DNA of 61,301 nt from Clostridium brassicae (GTDB lineage: Bacteria > Bacillota > Clostridia > Clostridiales > Clostridiaceae): contig NZ_JAPQFJ010000020.1 in NCBI RefSeq assembly GCF_026738875.1, positions 1 to 61,301 of the forward strand, read 5' to 3'. Positions within the stretch are counted from its first letter, which is position 1, and each line of letters starts with the position of its first letter. Both the position numbers and the translations under genes were made by a program. Below the pieces are notes generated by a model, which was not told where the DNA came from, ran no database searches, and was given only the letters and a program-made list of their open reading frames with translations. Below are positions 51,843 to 61,032 of the stretch, piece after piece.

Positions 51843-53300
51843 ATGAAAGAAGCACTTAAAGGTTTACAACCAGTTGAAGTATTTAAATACTTTGAAAAGC
51901 TATCACAGATTCCAAGAGGGTCTGGAAATGAAAAAGGGATTAGCGACTATTTAGTATCCTTTGCTAAGGAGCAGGGCCTAGAATATGTTCAGGACTCTGC
52001 ATTAAATGTTGCTATAAAAAAGAAAGCAACACCCGGATATGAAAACAGTCCTGCTATTGTTTTGCAAGGTCATATGGATATGGTGTGTGAAAAAAATATA
52101 GGTATAGAGCATGATTTTACTAAGGATCCGCTAAAGTTAAGAGTAATTGATGACATGATATATGCAACTGGCACAACTTTGGGAGCAGATAATGGAATTG
52201 CGGTTGCAATGGGACTCGCAATTTTGGCTTCTAATGAATATCAACATCCGGCAATAGAATTGCTTGTTACCACTTCAGAAGAAACAGGAATGGGTGGAGC
52301 AATGACATTAGAACCTAAAAATATAGAAGGAAGAACACTTATTAATATAGACTCCGAAGTAGAAGGTACGCTATTAGTGAGTTGTGCTGGGGGAGTTACA
52401 GCTAAAACAACAATTTCTGTAGCATGGGAAGCAATAGATGCAAACCTTGTTCCATATATAATTAGAATAAGAGGCTTAAAAGGTGGACATTCTGGAATGG
52501 AAATAGATAAAGAAAGAGGCAACTCTAATAAATTAATGGGTCGTATACTTATGTCCATTTTATCTGAAATAGATTTTAGACTCAGTTCATTAAATGGTGG
52601 ATCTAAGCACAATGCTATTCCACGTGAGACAGATGCTGTTATCTTAGTAAGAGCTGAGGATAAAGCTTTAGTTGAGCAAAAAATATCTGAGTGTGAAGAA
52701 TTATTTAAAACTGAATTGAGAACACCAGATCCTGACGTAAGAGTAGAATTTGAAGTTTTACCTACCTTGCCTCCAGAAATGCTTTCAAAAGAATCAACTA
52801 ATAATGTAGTTAACTACTTATACTTAGTTATAAATGGGGTAACTTCGATGAGCATGGATATTAATGGTTTAGTAGAAAGCTCCTTGAATCTTGGAGTAAT
52901 TGTTACTCATAAAGATTCGGTAGAATTCATAAGCTCAATCAGAAGTTCCGTTAGAAGCTTAAAGAACGAATTATATAATAGATTGGTTGTAACGGCTAAA
53001 CTGAATGGCGGAAGTGTTGTTGCGGAATCTGGTTACCCTGAATGGGCATATAATCCTGATTCAAAAATAAGAACAATTTTTGAAGATGTATATGAAAAAA
53101 TGTATGGAAAGAAACCTCATATAACTGCAATTCATGCTGGACTTGAGTGCGGATTGTTTGCAGAAAAATTTGATCAAATAGATGCTATTTCTTTTGGACC
53201 AAATCTATATGATGTTCACACTCCAAATGAACACATGAGTATTTCTTCAGTTCAGAGGACGTGGGAATACTTATTGGAGGTATTAAAAAATGTAAAATAA
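51843..53300 (+). CDS. pepD: Beta-Ala-His / aminoacyl-histidine dipeptidase (PepD)
   Basis: A 485-residue M20 metallopeptidase that hydrolyses Xaa-His and other dipeptides in the cytoplasm. Start ATG 51843 suits GAAAGGGTGA upstream; nearer starts are too close. Metal sites: His in LQGHMDMVCE near 78-87, Asp in TLGADNGIAVAMG near 113-125, Glu-Glu in TTSEETGMGGAMTL near 144-157 (catalytic base and ligand), and the late His in YDVHTPNEHMS near 460. The dimerisation lid has the family's GLKGGHSGMEID. Single gene. Confidence 0.92.
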   Translation: MKEALKGLQPVEVFKYFEKLSQIPRGSGNEKGISDYLVSFAKEQGLEYVQDSALNVAIKKKATPGYENSPAIVLQGHMDMVCEKNIGIEHDFTKDPLKLRVIDDMIYATGTTLGADNGIAVAMGLAILASNEYQHPAIELLVTTSEETGMGGAMTLEPKNIEGRTLINIDSEVEGTLLVSCAGGVTAKTTISVAWEAIDANLVPYIIRIRGLKGGHSGMEIDKERGNSNKLMGRILMSILSEIDFRLSSLNGGSKHNAIPRETDAVILVRAEDKALVEQKISECEELFKTELRTPDPDVRVEFEVLPTLPPEMLSKESTNNVVNYLYLVINGVTSMSMDINGLVESSLNLGVIVTHKDSVEFISSIRSSVRSLKNELYNRLVVTAKLNGGSVVAESGYPEWAYNPDSKIRTIFEDVYEKMYGKKPHITAIHAGLECGLFAEKFDQIDAISFGPNLYDVHTPNEHMSISSVQRTWEYLLEVLKNVK

Positions 53301-53310
53301 TTAAATGTTT

Positions 53311-53345
53311 GGACCAAAGATTTTGATCTTTGGTCCTTATAATTT
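53311..53345 (+). terminator. Terminator after pepD
   Basis: Perfect stem GGACCAAAGA / TCTTTGGTCC (53311-53320 with 53327-53336), then TTATAATTTAT. The remainder of the gap to 53670 has no gene. It contains an odd, relatively G+C-rich stretch, 53385-53430 (AAGTGGAAGTAAAGAGTGGC), of unknown origin. Confidence 0.65.
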
Positions 53346-53670
53346 ATCCAATGACTACCTGTTCTAATACTCCTATCTTCTTCAAAGTGGAAGTAAAGAG
53401 TGGCTACGTCTCTGGATAACGACTTCTAAAGAATAAAGCCCTTAAGAATTCTGTTAATAATTTGCAGTGGAATTAAAAACTCCATCTGAAGCTTAAAAAT
53501 CTGTTTATTTCCTTGTCCTATGTTCTGTGTCTTTTAAATGTAAATTTTATTGTTCTAATTAGTAGCCTCATTGCAATTAAATAAGTAAAAAAATTGATAT
53601 TTTAAAAATGGTATATTTTAATGGTAATTATATTATAATATGTATATATAATACATTAGGGGGATATATT

Positions 53671-55590
53671 GTGGATAATAAGTTATCTAAATATGCATAT
53701 GGTGGTGTAGCTGGTAAAGACTACGTACCTTACGTTTCTAGTGGTTCTAGATCTGGGGGAAACGTTGTCGTATTGATAATTGGTATCATTTTGGCTGCTT
53801 TGTTTGCAGCATCTACTGCCTATTCAGGTATGAAATCAGGTCTTACAGTTGCGGCTGGTATACCTGGTTCTATACTAGGCTCCGCTCTTATAGCTGTATT
53901 TTCTAAACAAAAAGGTATTCTTGGTAAAAACCTAATTCAAGGTATGTCAAGTGGTGCAGAATCTGTTGCTAGTGGCATAATATTTGTTTTACCAGCAATT
54001 CTATTAATAGGTTCTAAAGTTACTTTTTTAGAAGGTTTTGCTGTTGGTGTAGGTGGAGTTTTATTCGGTATAGGAATAGCTTCTCTTGTTCACAACTACT
54101 TAATGGTTGAAGAACACGGTAAATTAATGTATCCTGAGTCAATGGCTATAGCTGAAACACTTGTTGCTTCAGAAGGTGCTGGAGAATCAATGAAATACAT
54201 GGGAATCGGGTTTGGAATAGGCGGTATTATAACTGTTGTAACTAGTTCATTTTTAAATGTAGCTAACAATGTTATAAGCTATGTAAACGAAGCCTTCTAC
54301 AAGTGGAAATTTGAAATTGAAGTCAATCCCCTATTATTAGGTATAGGATATATAGTTGGTTTAGAGGTTTCTTTAACTATGTTTGCTGGTTCTATATTAT
54401 CTAACTTCTGTATTATGCCTTTAATAGGTTACTTCGCTGCTCTTGGACAACACGGCGCAGCTGTATGGAATAATCCTGATGTTGCTATAAACGCTATGCA
54501 GGTTAAACATATAGCTGGTAGTTATGTAAAATATATCGGTGCTGGAATAATGCTTTCTGGTGGGTTAATAGGTGCTATAAAGCTTATACCTACAATAGTA
54601 TCTTCCATAAAAGAAACTATTAATGCTAAGTCTTCAAATAGTGGTGAGGGTTCATCTGTTGGAAACATAATATTACTTGGTGGTATAGTAATATGTTTCA
54701 TAGGCGGTTTCTTGATATCTGGTGGTAATATATTAATGGCAATAGCTGCTTCTATTTTATCATTATTCTTATCATTACTATTTGTTATAGTTTCTGGTCG
54801 TTTAACTGGTACTATAGGAACTTCGAACCTTCCTGTATCTGGTATGACTATAGCTTCTATAGTTGTTGTAACATTATTATTCGTTGCAATGGGATGGAAA
54901 AATTCTGAAAGCAACAAATCATTACTTTTATTTGGTACATTTATAGTTACTGCTATAGCTATGGCTGGTGGTTATTCTCAATCACAAAAAGTTACTTTCA
55001 TAATAGGTGGCGACAAAAATGAAATGCAAAAATACTTTGCTATAGCTGGTATAGTTGGTGTTACAGTAGTTGTTGGTACTATATTGTTACTTTCTAACCA
55101 ACTTGCAATGACTGGTGATAACGTTCCATTTGCACTACCTCAAGCTAACTTAATGTCAACATTAACTGCTGGTATAATGTCAAGTAAATTACCTTGGGTT
55201 ATGATAATTGCTGGTGCTGTTATGGGAGTTGTTTTATTCTTATTAAACCTTCCTGTAATGACAGTTGCTATAGGATTCTATTTACCAATATCTACAACTT
55301 CTATAATACTAATAGGCGCATTAGTTCGTTTATTTGTAGAAAGAACTTGTAAATCTGAAAAAGAAAAAGAAGTTAAAGTTTCTAATGGTATAAGTTTATC
55401 ATCTGGACTTGTTGCTGGTGGTTCTATAATAGGACTTGTAGGTATAGTACTTCAAGTAACAGGTGTTATAAAAGGAGCTGGACCAAGTGGATTCGTTGCT
55501 TCTAATGGAATGGCATTTTTAATATTAGCAGGTCTTATAATAGCTACTATAATACCTATAATGAACAGTAAGGTAAAAAATGATGAATAA
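53671..55590 (+). CDS. OPT family oligopeptide transporter
   Basis: A 639-residue membrane protein starting at GTG 53671, with TTAGGGGGATA upstream; the longer ATG frame from 53608 is unlikely. About 15-16 helices. STAYSGMKSGLTVAAGIPGS near 40-60 and NLIQGMSSGAESVASG near 80-96 match the prokaryotic OPT/YSL branch. It imports small peptides or metal chelates, driven by protons or sodium. Codon choice (many GGT, GCT, GTT, ATA) differs from neighbouring genes, hinting at strong expression or transfer. A PqqD-like gene overlaps its end. Confidence 0.88.
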   Translation: MDNKLSKYAYGGVAGKDYVPYVSSGSRSGGNVVVLIIGIILAALFAASTAYSGMKSGLTVAAGIPGSILGSALIAVFSKQKGILGKNLIQGMSSGAESVASGIIFVLPAILLIGSKVTFLEGFAVGVGGVLFGIGIASLVHNYLMVEEHGKLMYPESMAIAETLVASEGAGESMKYMGIGFGIGGIITVVTSSFLNVANNVISYVNEAFYKWKFEIEVNPLLLGIGYIVGLEVSLTMFAGSILSNFCIMPLIGYFAALGQHGAAVWNNPDVAINAMQVKHIAGSYVKYIGAGIMLSGGLIGAIKLIPTIVSSIKETINAKSSNSGEGSSVGNIILLGGIVICFIGGFLISGGNILMAIAASILSLFLSLLFVIVSGRLTGTIGTSNLPVSGMTIASIVVVTLLFVAMGWKNSESNKSLLLFGTFIVTAIAMAGGYSQSQKVTFIIGGDKNEMQKYFAIAGIVGVTVVVGTILLLSNQLAMTGDNVPFALPQANLMSTLTAGIMSSKLPWVMIIAGAVMGVVLFLLNLPVMTVAIGFYLPISTTSIILIGALVRLFVERTCKSEKEKEVKVSNGISLSSGLVAGGSIIGLVGIVLQVTGVIKGAGPSGFVASNGMAFLILAGLIIATIIPIMNSKVKNDE

Positions 55591-55930
55591 TAATGAAGAG
55601 GTCTTAAGTATAATATTTAAAGTCTCTGATAGTTTAAAATATGAAGTAGATAAGGACAATACTGTGACAATACTTGAAAAACAAGATCACAAGATCCAAA
55701 ACTTCTTTAGAAAACTTAAATTTAGAATTCCAGAATATAAAAGAATTTCCATGGATGAATATGGGAGTTATGTGTTTTTGCAAATAAATGGCAAGAAAAC
55801 TGTAAAAGATATTGGAGAAAATCTAGAAGCAAAGTATGGTGATAAAACTCACCCACTTTATGAAAGATTATTGTTATTCTTAAACCATATCGACGTTAAT
55901 TGTCACTATATAGAAAAAACAAATTTCTGA
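55583..55930 (+). CDS. PqqD-like protein
   Basis: A 115-residue protein (ATG 55583 or 55580) overlapping the OPT gene by 8 to 11 bases. The C-terminal 75 residues, RISMDEYGSYVFLQINGKKT then VKDIGENLEAKYG, match the PqqD winged-helix fold, which in RiPP pathways hands precursor peptides to radical SAM enzymes. No such enzyme or precursor lies here. Coupling to a peptide transporter suggests it may bind or deliver the transported peptide, or act as a subunit. Inference only. Confidence 0.75.
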   Translation: MNNNEEVLSIIFKVSDSLKYEVDKDNTVTILEKQDHKIQNFFRKLKFRIPEYKRISMDEYGSYVFLQINGKKTVKDIGENLEAKYGDKTHPLYERLLLFLNHIDVNCHYIEKTNF

Positions 55931-55937
55931 TACAAAA

Positions 55938-55975
55938 GATGGCACTACATTGTAGTTGCCATCTTTATTTATTAA
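55938..55975 (+). terminator. Terminator after the OPT-PqqD pair
   Basis: Stem AGATGGCA / TGCCATCT with an inner CTAC/GTAG pairing (55938-55964), then TTATTTATT. Confidence 0.75.
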
Positions 55976-56130
55976 GAAGCTCCATAGGCTATATTTGCAA
56001 ATGGCAGCTTAGGAAGTTTAAGTTAGAAGAAAAGATAAAAACAAGAGTTAGAAAATAAGTCTGGGAAAACTATTTTATGTTCTACACATGACTTTGAATA
56101 CGTAAAAAGAAAGAGAAAACAATGGAATAG

Positions 56131-56420
56131 ATGATACTAATAACTTACTTGAAAGAACTCTAGCTAGGGAGAATATGCTAAGAGATATGAAAAAAAGTTA
56201 GATAAAGGCACACTGCAAGGTGGTCCACTAAGTCCACTACTTGCTAATATTATGCTTGATGAAATAGATAAAGAACTTGAGAAAAGGGGCATAGATTTTG
56301 TATATTTGCAGACGATTGTAATATATACGTGAAAAGCAACAGGTCAGGGATAAGAGTTATGACAAGTATAAGAAGAGTAATGTTTTATTTAACAATTCAG
56401 ATGAAGCTTTAGAAACTAAC
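56131..56420 (+). pseudogene. Group II intron reverse-transcriptase (LtrA-like) remnant
   Basis: Scattered frames spell DDTNNLLERTLARENMLRDM, then GTLQGGPLSPLLANIMLDEI with DKELEKRG, then after a frameshift YADDCNIYVKSNRSGIRVMT. These are the catalytic core of intron-encoded reverse transcriptases (QGGPLSP and YADD). Large parts are deleted and no intron RNA domain V is apparent. Dead element. The rest of 55976-56658 shows no gene. Confidence 0.75.
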
Positions 56421-56658
56421 AAGATGTTTTGAGTGTGATGGTGAATTTCATAAAAACACCAAACCAAATTGTTTCATAAGGTTAGTAAATAGTTACTTAT
56501 TTACCTAAAGGATTAAAAAATTATTAGTAAATAGGGAATTATACAGCAAATACAGATACCTTACAGAAATCTTGGATTATAAATAATGAGTTCTTTTCTA
56601 TAAATAAGTGGAATAAATATTAGTATAATTTTAGGTGAAATATAAGGAGTGAAATAAA

Positions 56659-57924
56659 ATGTTATTAAGTAACTTATCTAGATATATTGAGGGGGCGAAT
56701 ATTCCGGTTGAGACTTTGGACGGAAAAATAGTTAAACGTGTTTATTTTAATAATTCAGGTACTGCACTAGCTTTGAGGCCCGTCATATGTGAGGTGAATA
56801 AAAATATTCCGTTCATTACATATACTGAAGCAGCAGGATATCTTGGTAAAAGAAATACTAAAAAATATGAATATGTACGAGAGATTATACTTGATTATGT
56901 GGGAGGAGATGTAGATAAAGATGAGGTAATCTATGTACACAACTCAACTGAAGGTATAAATTTATTAGCAGATCTTTTTTATCAAGAAGATTCTGATCAA
57001 GTAGTTATAACAACATCTATGGAACATATGGCTAATTATTTACCTTTCAAAAGTAGGTTTAAAATAGCGACTGTAGATATAACAAAAGAAGGAGACTTAG
57101 ATATAGATGACCTTGTATACAAATTAACTATATATAAGAATAAAGTGAAGTTAGTTGCAGTAACTGGTGCTAGTAATGTAACTGGAATTGGACCACCAAT
57201 TTATAAAATTGCACAAATAGTTCATGATTATGGAGCTAAAATATTGGTAGATGCTGTTCAGTTAGTTCAGCACCGACCATTTAGTATGAAACCACATAAT
57301 AATAGTAGTCATATAGATTTTGTGGTTTTTAGTGCTCATAAATGCTATACTCCATTTGATGGTGGAGCTCTAATTGGACCAAGTAAATTTTTCGCTAAAT
57401 ATTTGCCACCCATACAGGGATCAGATAACACTAGTTTTGTAAGCAGTGAGAAAGTAATTTATGCTCCCACACCACATCGTTATGAAGCTGGTTTTCCTAA
57501 TATATTTGGAGTTATGGCAATGGGGGCAGCTCTTAAATTCTTAAAATCTCAAGGACTTAAAAATATAGCAGAATATGAAAAACGATTATACTATTACCTG
57601 AAAAGTGGATTAGAATCTATTCCTAGAGTGATAATATATGGACAGGAATCAAATAATATAATAATTCCCTATATATCATTTAATGTAGAAGGTATTAACT
57701 ACAGTGACGTAGGGAATTATCTAGTATATGAACACGGAATAGAGGTAGCCGCAGGTATACCAGGAGCGAATATATATATTGAAAAATTATTAGATGTCAG
57801 CCCAGAAGAAGCCTATAGACGATACAAGTCTGGAAATCCTATAGGAATAGTACGTGCTAGTTTGGGAATGTATAATACTTTTAGTGAAATTGATCGATTA
57901 ATTAAAGCTTTAAGAATGATATAG
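56659..57924 (+). CDS. Class V aminotransferase-fold PLP enzyme
   Basis: A 421-residue PLP enzyme of the cysteine desulfurase/isopenicillin N epimerase branch. The internal-aldimine Lys is Lys228 in VFSAHKCYTPFDGG; Asp in ILVDAVQLVQH near 198 and His in TSMEHMANYLPF near 126 are the usual cofactor contacts. The C-terminal lobe has APTPHRYEAGFPN near 273-285. The desulfurase catalytic-loop Cys is not evident, so sulfur transfer is doubtful. AAGGAGTG precedes the ATG. Monocistronic; substrate unknown. Confidence 0.82.
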   Translation: MLLSNLSRYIEGANIPVETLDGKIVKRVYFNNSGTALALRPVICEVNKNIPFITYTEAAGYLGKRNTKKYEYVREIILDYVGGDVDKDEVIYVHNSTEGINLLADLFYQEDSDQVVITTSMEHMANYLPFKSRFKIATVDITKEGDLDIDDLVYKLTIYKNKVKLVAVTGASNVTGIGPPIYKIAQIVHDYGAKILVDAVQLVQHRPFSMKPHNNSSHIDFVVFSAHKCYTPFDGGALIGPSKFFAKYLPPIQGSDNTSFVSSEKVIYAPTPHRYEAGFPNIFGVMAMGAALKFLKSQGLKNIAEYEKRLYYYLKSGLESIPRVIIYGQESNNIIIPYISFNVEGINYSDVGNYLVYEHGIEVAAGIPGANIYIEKLLDVSPEEAYRRYKSGNPIGIVRASLGMYNTFSEIDRLIKALRMI

Positions 57925-57928
57925 TACG

Positions 57929-57950
57929 GTGAACCGTAGCATAAGTAAAA
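57929..57950. repeat. Dispersed palindromic repeat, copy d
   Basis: GTGAACCGTAGCATAAGTAA directly after the class V enzyme gene; TACGGT just before it pairs with ACCGTA. Confidence 0.5.
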
Positions 57951-57957
57951 ATAAATA

Positions 57958-57998
57958 AAAATAGCAAACTTTATTTTTGAGATTTGCTATTTTTATTT
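57958..57998. terminator. Bidirectional terminator between convergent genes
   Basis: Arms AAAATAGCAAA / TTTGCTATTTT (57958-57968 with 57983-57993), A-run before and T-run after. Confidence 0.75.
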
Positions 57999-58005
57999 AT
58001 ATAAC

Positions 58006-59355
58006 TTAAATCAAATCATCTAAGCCATTAACTGTAGTTTGTTCATTCTCATCAATAGGAATAACTATACATTTTTGACCATCTATTATTTGAGCTTTGA
58101 TTTTTGGTACTTTTTCAGGCTTTACTTGAAGTATAACATCATAGTCAGTAGTAAGGTTATTATCCTCTGAATTGGTAGTTGGAGTTTCTTCTAAGTTATC
58201 TTCTAAAGCCTCATCTAAAATCACATTATCCTCATCATCCTTTTTAGGAAATTCCTCTTCCGTGTCCACAGCTGTCTCTTTATTTACTTCTTTAAGTTTA
58301 TGTTGTAGAATTTCTACTTGCTTTTCAAGCTGTTCTTCTTTTTTCTTTTGAGCATTTGCTTTAAGTGCTTTTGAGTCAATTAAATTCTCTGCCAAAGGAA
58401 GGTCTTCACCAAAGTTTTCTAAATAAGATTTTTCAATTTTAGCAGTAGCTTCTTCAGGAACCCCGCTTTCTATTAAAAGATTTTGTATGTCCTTTTGTTT
58501 TAAGGTTATAGGTTCTTCATCTGTATCAGCATATGTTGAATTGTACTCATCTATCATAGTATTTAGGTTTTCTTGTATTTCCATAAAAGTTTTCTCGGCT
58601 TTTTCTTCATCAGCGCTAATAGAATCTTTAATAATTGCTTGGAAGGTTTGTTTTTGGATAGTGGCAGTTTGTTTTGAAAAGCAACCTAAAGCATTTTCCA
58701 TTAATTCAGGATGTGGTTCCTTTGCATTTTTAGTGTAATACATAACAGAATTAACATCTGAAGCACGATTAATAAAAGCAGGAAATACAAAGCCAAGGGT
58801 TGGAACATTAACTACCCAATCTCTAATACGTGCCTTTATTTTCTTTTCTTCTTCAAAGTATCTAAGCCCAGGCTCTGAAAGTGAAACAGGGCATATTGCG
58901 CATAGAATATACTCATATATTTCTTCAGATTCATCTATTTTAGCATTATCAGTAGTTTTAGTGATAACATCATAAGCATCATGAAAAACTAGTATTAAAA
59001 AATTACCAGTATAATCATAACTATCTATAATGGACTTATAAAAATCTTCAAGTAGAGCATCATCTTTTAATTGGCTTTTTTTAAGTTTAAAAAGAGAAAT
59101 TTGTTTTTCATTTTCAAGATTTTCATTAAGTGGAAAGTTAAGTTCTAAAATATTATTGCCAATAGTTCCAGATAGGACTTTTTTAGCAATTTCTAAGTAT
59201 TTAAAGTATTCATCCTCATCTAAATTTAAGAAGGTTTCTCTAAAATTTAAAATAATATTTTTTTCGCCATTAACATAGCAACCACATATTTTAGTGAAGG
59301 TGCAATGATCTTTTTTTAAACGTTTTTTTAACTCAAGTATATCTTTCTTTTTCAT
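58006..59355 (-). CDS. DUF4317 family protein
   Basis: A 449-residue cytoplasmic protein common in Clostridia. The N-terminal KKKDILELKKRLKKDHCTFT and CGCYVN, and the central IYEYILCAICPVSLSEPGLR near 150-170, are typical of DUF4317. The middle part is helical; the C-terminal 100 residues contain a Lys/Glu-rich coiled coil and an acidic low-complexity stretch before a final small beta segment. GGAGGGG precedes the ATG at 59355. No biochemical role is known to me. It is not in an operon. Confidence 0.8.
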   Translation of the reverse strand: MKKKDILELKKRLKKDHCTFTKICGCYVNGEKNIILNFRETFLNLDEDEYFKYLEIAKKVLSGTIGNNILELNFPLNENLENEKQISLFKLKKSQLKDDALLEDFYKSIIDSYDYTGNFLILVFHDAYDVITKTTDNAKIDESEEIYEYILCAICPVSLSEPGLRYFEEEKKIKARIRDWVVNVPTLGFVFPAFINRASDVNSVMYYTKNAKEPHPELMENALGCFSKQTATIQKQTFQAIIKDSISADEEKAEKTFMEIQENLNTMIDEYNSTYADTDEEPITLKQKDIQNLLIESGVPEEATAKIEKSYLENFGEDLPLAENLIDSKALKANAQKKKEEQLEKQVEILQHKLKEVNKETAVDTEEEFPKKDDEDNVILDEALEDNLEETPTTNSEDNNLTTDYDVILQVKPEKVPKIKAQIIDGQKCIVIPIDENEQTTVNGLDDLI

Positions 59356-59543
59356 ATATAAATCCCCTCCACCATTAAGTATAGTATTTTTTTTATATTA
59401 ATTAAAGAGTTTATTAGGTGGAACTTAGTAACTATATTGGACCATTTTCTTTTATGAAAAATGTTTAAGGTGGAACCTGTTTCTAGTGGATGATATTATA
59501 AAAGTAGTTATTTTGCTGTGGCATAGAAAAAGGGGGATAAGTC

Positions 59544-59993
59544 GTGGAAGGATATAAACAGTGGGCTCAAAGTTTTAGTATGGAATGGCTTAATGAATTA
59601 TTGAATAGCATTGAAAAGAACTGCTCTCAAGAAAATTGTGCATTACTTTTAGAGGGATGCGGTGCATGTCATTATAAATCAATGGAGCATATGTTAGAAA
59701 AATATGTTGGAGATTTGCAAGGATTCATTAATTTTATGGTAAAAAAACATGGACAAATTATTACATATGATGAGGCTAAGAATATAATTCTTGTTGATGA
59801 GAACAAAAGCTATTGCGTATGTCCAATAAACCAATGCATGAATGGTAAAAAGGTGTCTCCAGCTCTTTGTCATTGTTCTGCAAGTATGACACAAAAAATG
59901 ATTTCAAAGATTACTGGTAAGGAAGTAAAAAGTCGGGTTGTTACTTCCGTTTTAAGAGGAGATAAATCCTGTGTCTATGAGATTAAACTCTAA
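59544..59993 (+). CDS. Cysteine-rich hypothetical protein (DUF6144-like)
   Basis: A 149-residue protein from GTG 59544, with AAAGGGGGA upstream. Cysteines occur as CSQENC, CGAC, CVCPINQC and CHCS, ten in total or so, suggesting a metal site or iron-sulfur centre. The overall pattern recalls proteins labelled DUF6144, from memory. No membrane segment. A possible sensor or small-molecule binding protein; function unknown. Confidence 0.65.
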   Translation: MEGYKQWAQSFSMEWLNELLNSIEKNCSQENCALLLEGCGACHYKSMEHMLEKYVGDLQGFINFMVKKHGQIITYDEAKNIILVDENKSYCVCPINQCMNGKKVSPALCHCSASMTQKMISKITGKEVKSRVVTSVLRGDKSCVYEIKL

Positions 59994-60030
59994 TAAAGAA
60001 AAAGAGATACTGTAAAAAAAGTCTGTAAAA

Positions 60031-60080
60031 ATAGTTTTCTATGATAAGATCAATTATCATAGAAAACTATTTTTTTATAA
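60031..60080. terminator. Terminator-like palindrome related to one at 51641
   Basis: Perfect 16-bp arms ATAGTTTTCTATGATA / TATCATAGAAAACTAT (60031-60046 with 60055-60070), then TTTTTTT. Preceded by ATACTGTAAAAAAAGTCTGT, reminiscent of IS256-type terminal repeats. Confidence 0.7.
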
Positions 60081-60190
60081 AAAAAGAAGATGGAGATGGT
60101 TATGAATTGCAAATTTTTGTATTTAAATAAATTATATAACAAATTAAAATATATATTGAATTTATCAATCAATAGAAGACTACAAAATAT

Positions 60191-60259
60191 GTATCTTATG
60201 TACTAAAAACTATACCTTATGTAAGATATATTGCAATGAAATTTTCTAAATAATATAAT
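60191..60259 (+). promoter_or_regulatory. Promoter with two LytTR-type direct repeats
   Basis: Direct repeats GTATCTTATGTA (60191-60202) and ATACCTTATGTA (60212-60223) are exactly 21 bp apart, the spacing of AgrA and VirR binding sites. They lie just upstream of TTGCAA (60231-60236) and TATAAT (60254-60259), a 17-bp spaced promoter. Autoactivation by the LytTR regulator at 60310 is inferred. Confidence 0.68.
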
Positions 60260-60309
60260 TATATTGAGCTCGTAAAATAGATAAAATAAATTGTGTGTGG
60301 AGAAATTAT

Positions 60310-61020
60310 ATGATTAATATTGCAATATGTGATGATGATGAAAGTGTTATAAATCAAATTAAAAAATGTATAGGAGAATATAATGCATGCAAGAGTGCAA
60401 TAAGCACCTACAATTGTGGAGAAGAATTATTAGTTGAAAGAAAAAAGTTTCATGTGATATTTCTAGATATTGATATGGTAGGAATAGATGGTATTGAAAC
60501 TGCAAAAAGAATAAGAAAATATGATAAAACTGTAAAAATAATTTATATTACAAATTTCACTGACTATGTAAACTTAGCCTTTGAGGTTCATGCTTTTGGG
60601 TATTTGAACAAGCCTGTTAAAAAAGAGCAGATATATACTCAATTAAATGAAGCTATTGCATATTCAGAGGATAAAGAAGAAAAGGAATTAATAGAATTTG
60701 TAACATTAGAGGGGGTTGTACGGTTAGCTCCGAGGGATATATATTATTTTGAATATATAAACCGCAAGGTTAAGATTAAAACTTTAAACAATAACTATAT
60801 GTTAAAGAAAAATATAACTACTGTTTTAAAAGATGTGAAAGAATATGGATTCTTAATGCCCCATAAGAGTTTTATAGTAAATTTATTTTATGTAAAATCT
60901 ATAAAAGGATACGATATTTTTATGATGGATGGAAGTATTATACCTCTGTCTCAAAAAAAATCATCAGAGTTTAGAGAACAGTTTAATATATTTTTGGAAA
61001 ATCACATTAAGAATATGTAA
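60310..61020 (+). CDS. LytTR-family response regulator (AgrA-like)
   Basis: A 236-residue regulator starting at ATG 60310 (MINIAICDDDESV), with GTGGAGA upstream. Receiver domain 1-120: acidic DDD at 8-10, phosphoacceptor Asp53 in IFLDIDMVG and Lys in YLNKPVKKEQ near 104. The LytTR DNA-binding domain (about 135-232) includes LAPRDIYYFEYINRKVKIKT and MPHKSFIVNLFYVKSI. It adjoins a truncated AgrC-like kinase. No AgrB/AgrD genes are in the window. Target is probably at least its own promoter. Confidence 0.9.
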   Translation: MINIAICDDDESVINQIKKCIGEYNACKSAISTYNCGEELLVERKKFHVIFLDIDMVGIDGIETAKRIRKYDKTVKIIYITNFTDYVNLAFEVHAFGYLNKPVKKEQIYTQLNEAIAYSEDKEEKELIEFVTLEGVVRLAPRDIYYFEYINRKVKIKTLNNNYMLKKNITTVLKDVKEYGFLMPHKSFIVNLFYVKSIKGYDIFMMDGSIIPLSQKKSSEFREQFNIFLENHIKNM

Positions 61021-61032
61021 GGTGGGGCGTTT

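Noticed and set aside
52241-52612. 123-codon minus-strand ORF opposite pepD
   Set aside because: Antisense shadow of a well-conserved peptidase with no start signals.
60102-60206. 34-codon ORF (MNCKFLYLNKLYNKLKYI...) as an AgrD-like signal precursor
   Set aside because: It runs into the LytTR direct repeats and promoter region, lacks the conserved C-terminal charged tail of AgrD, and there is no AgrB gene.
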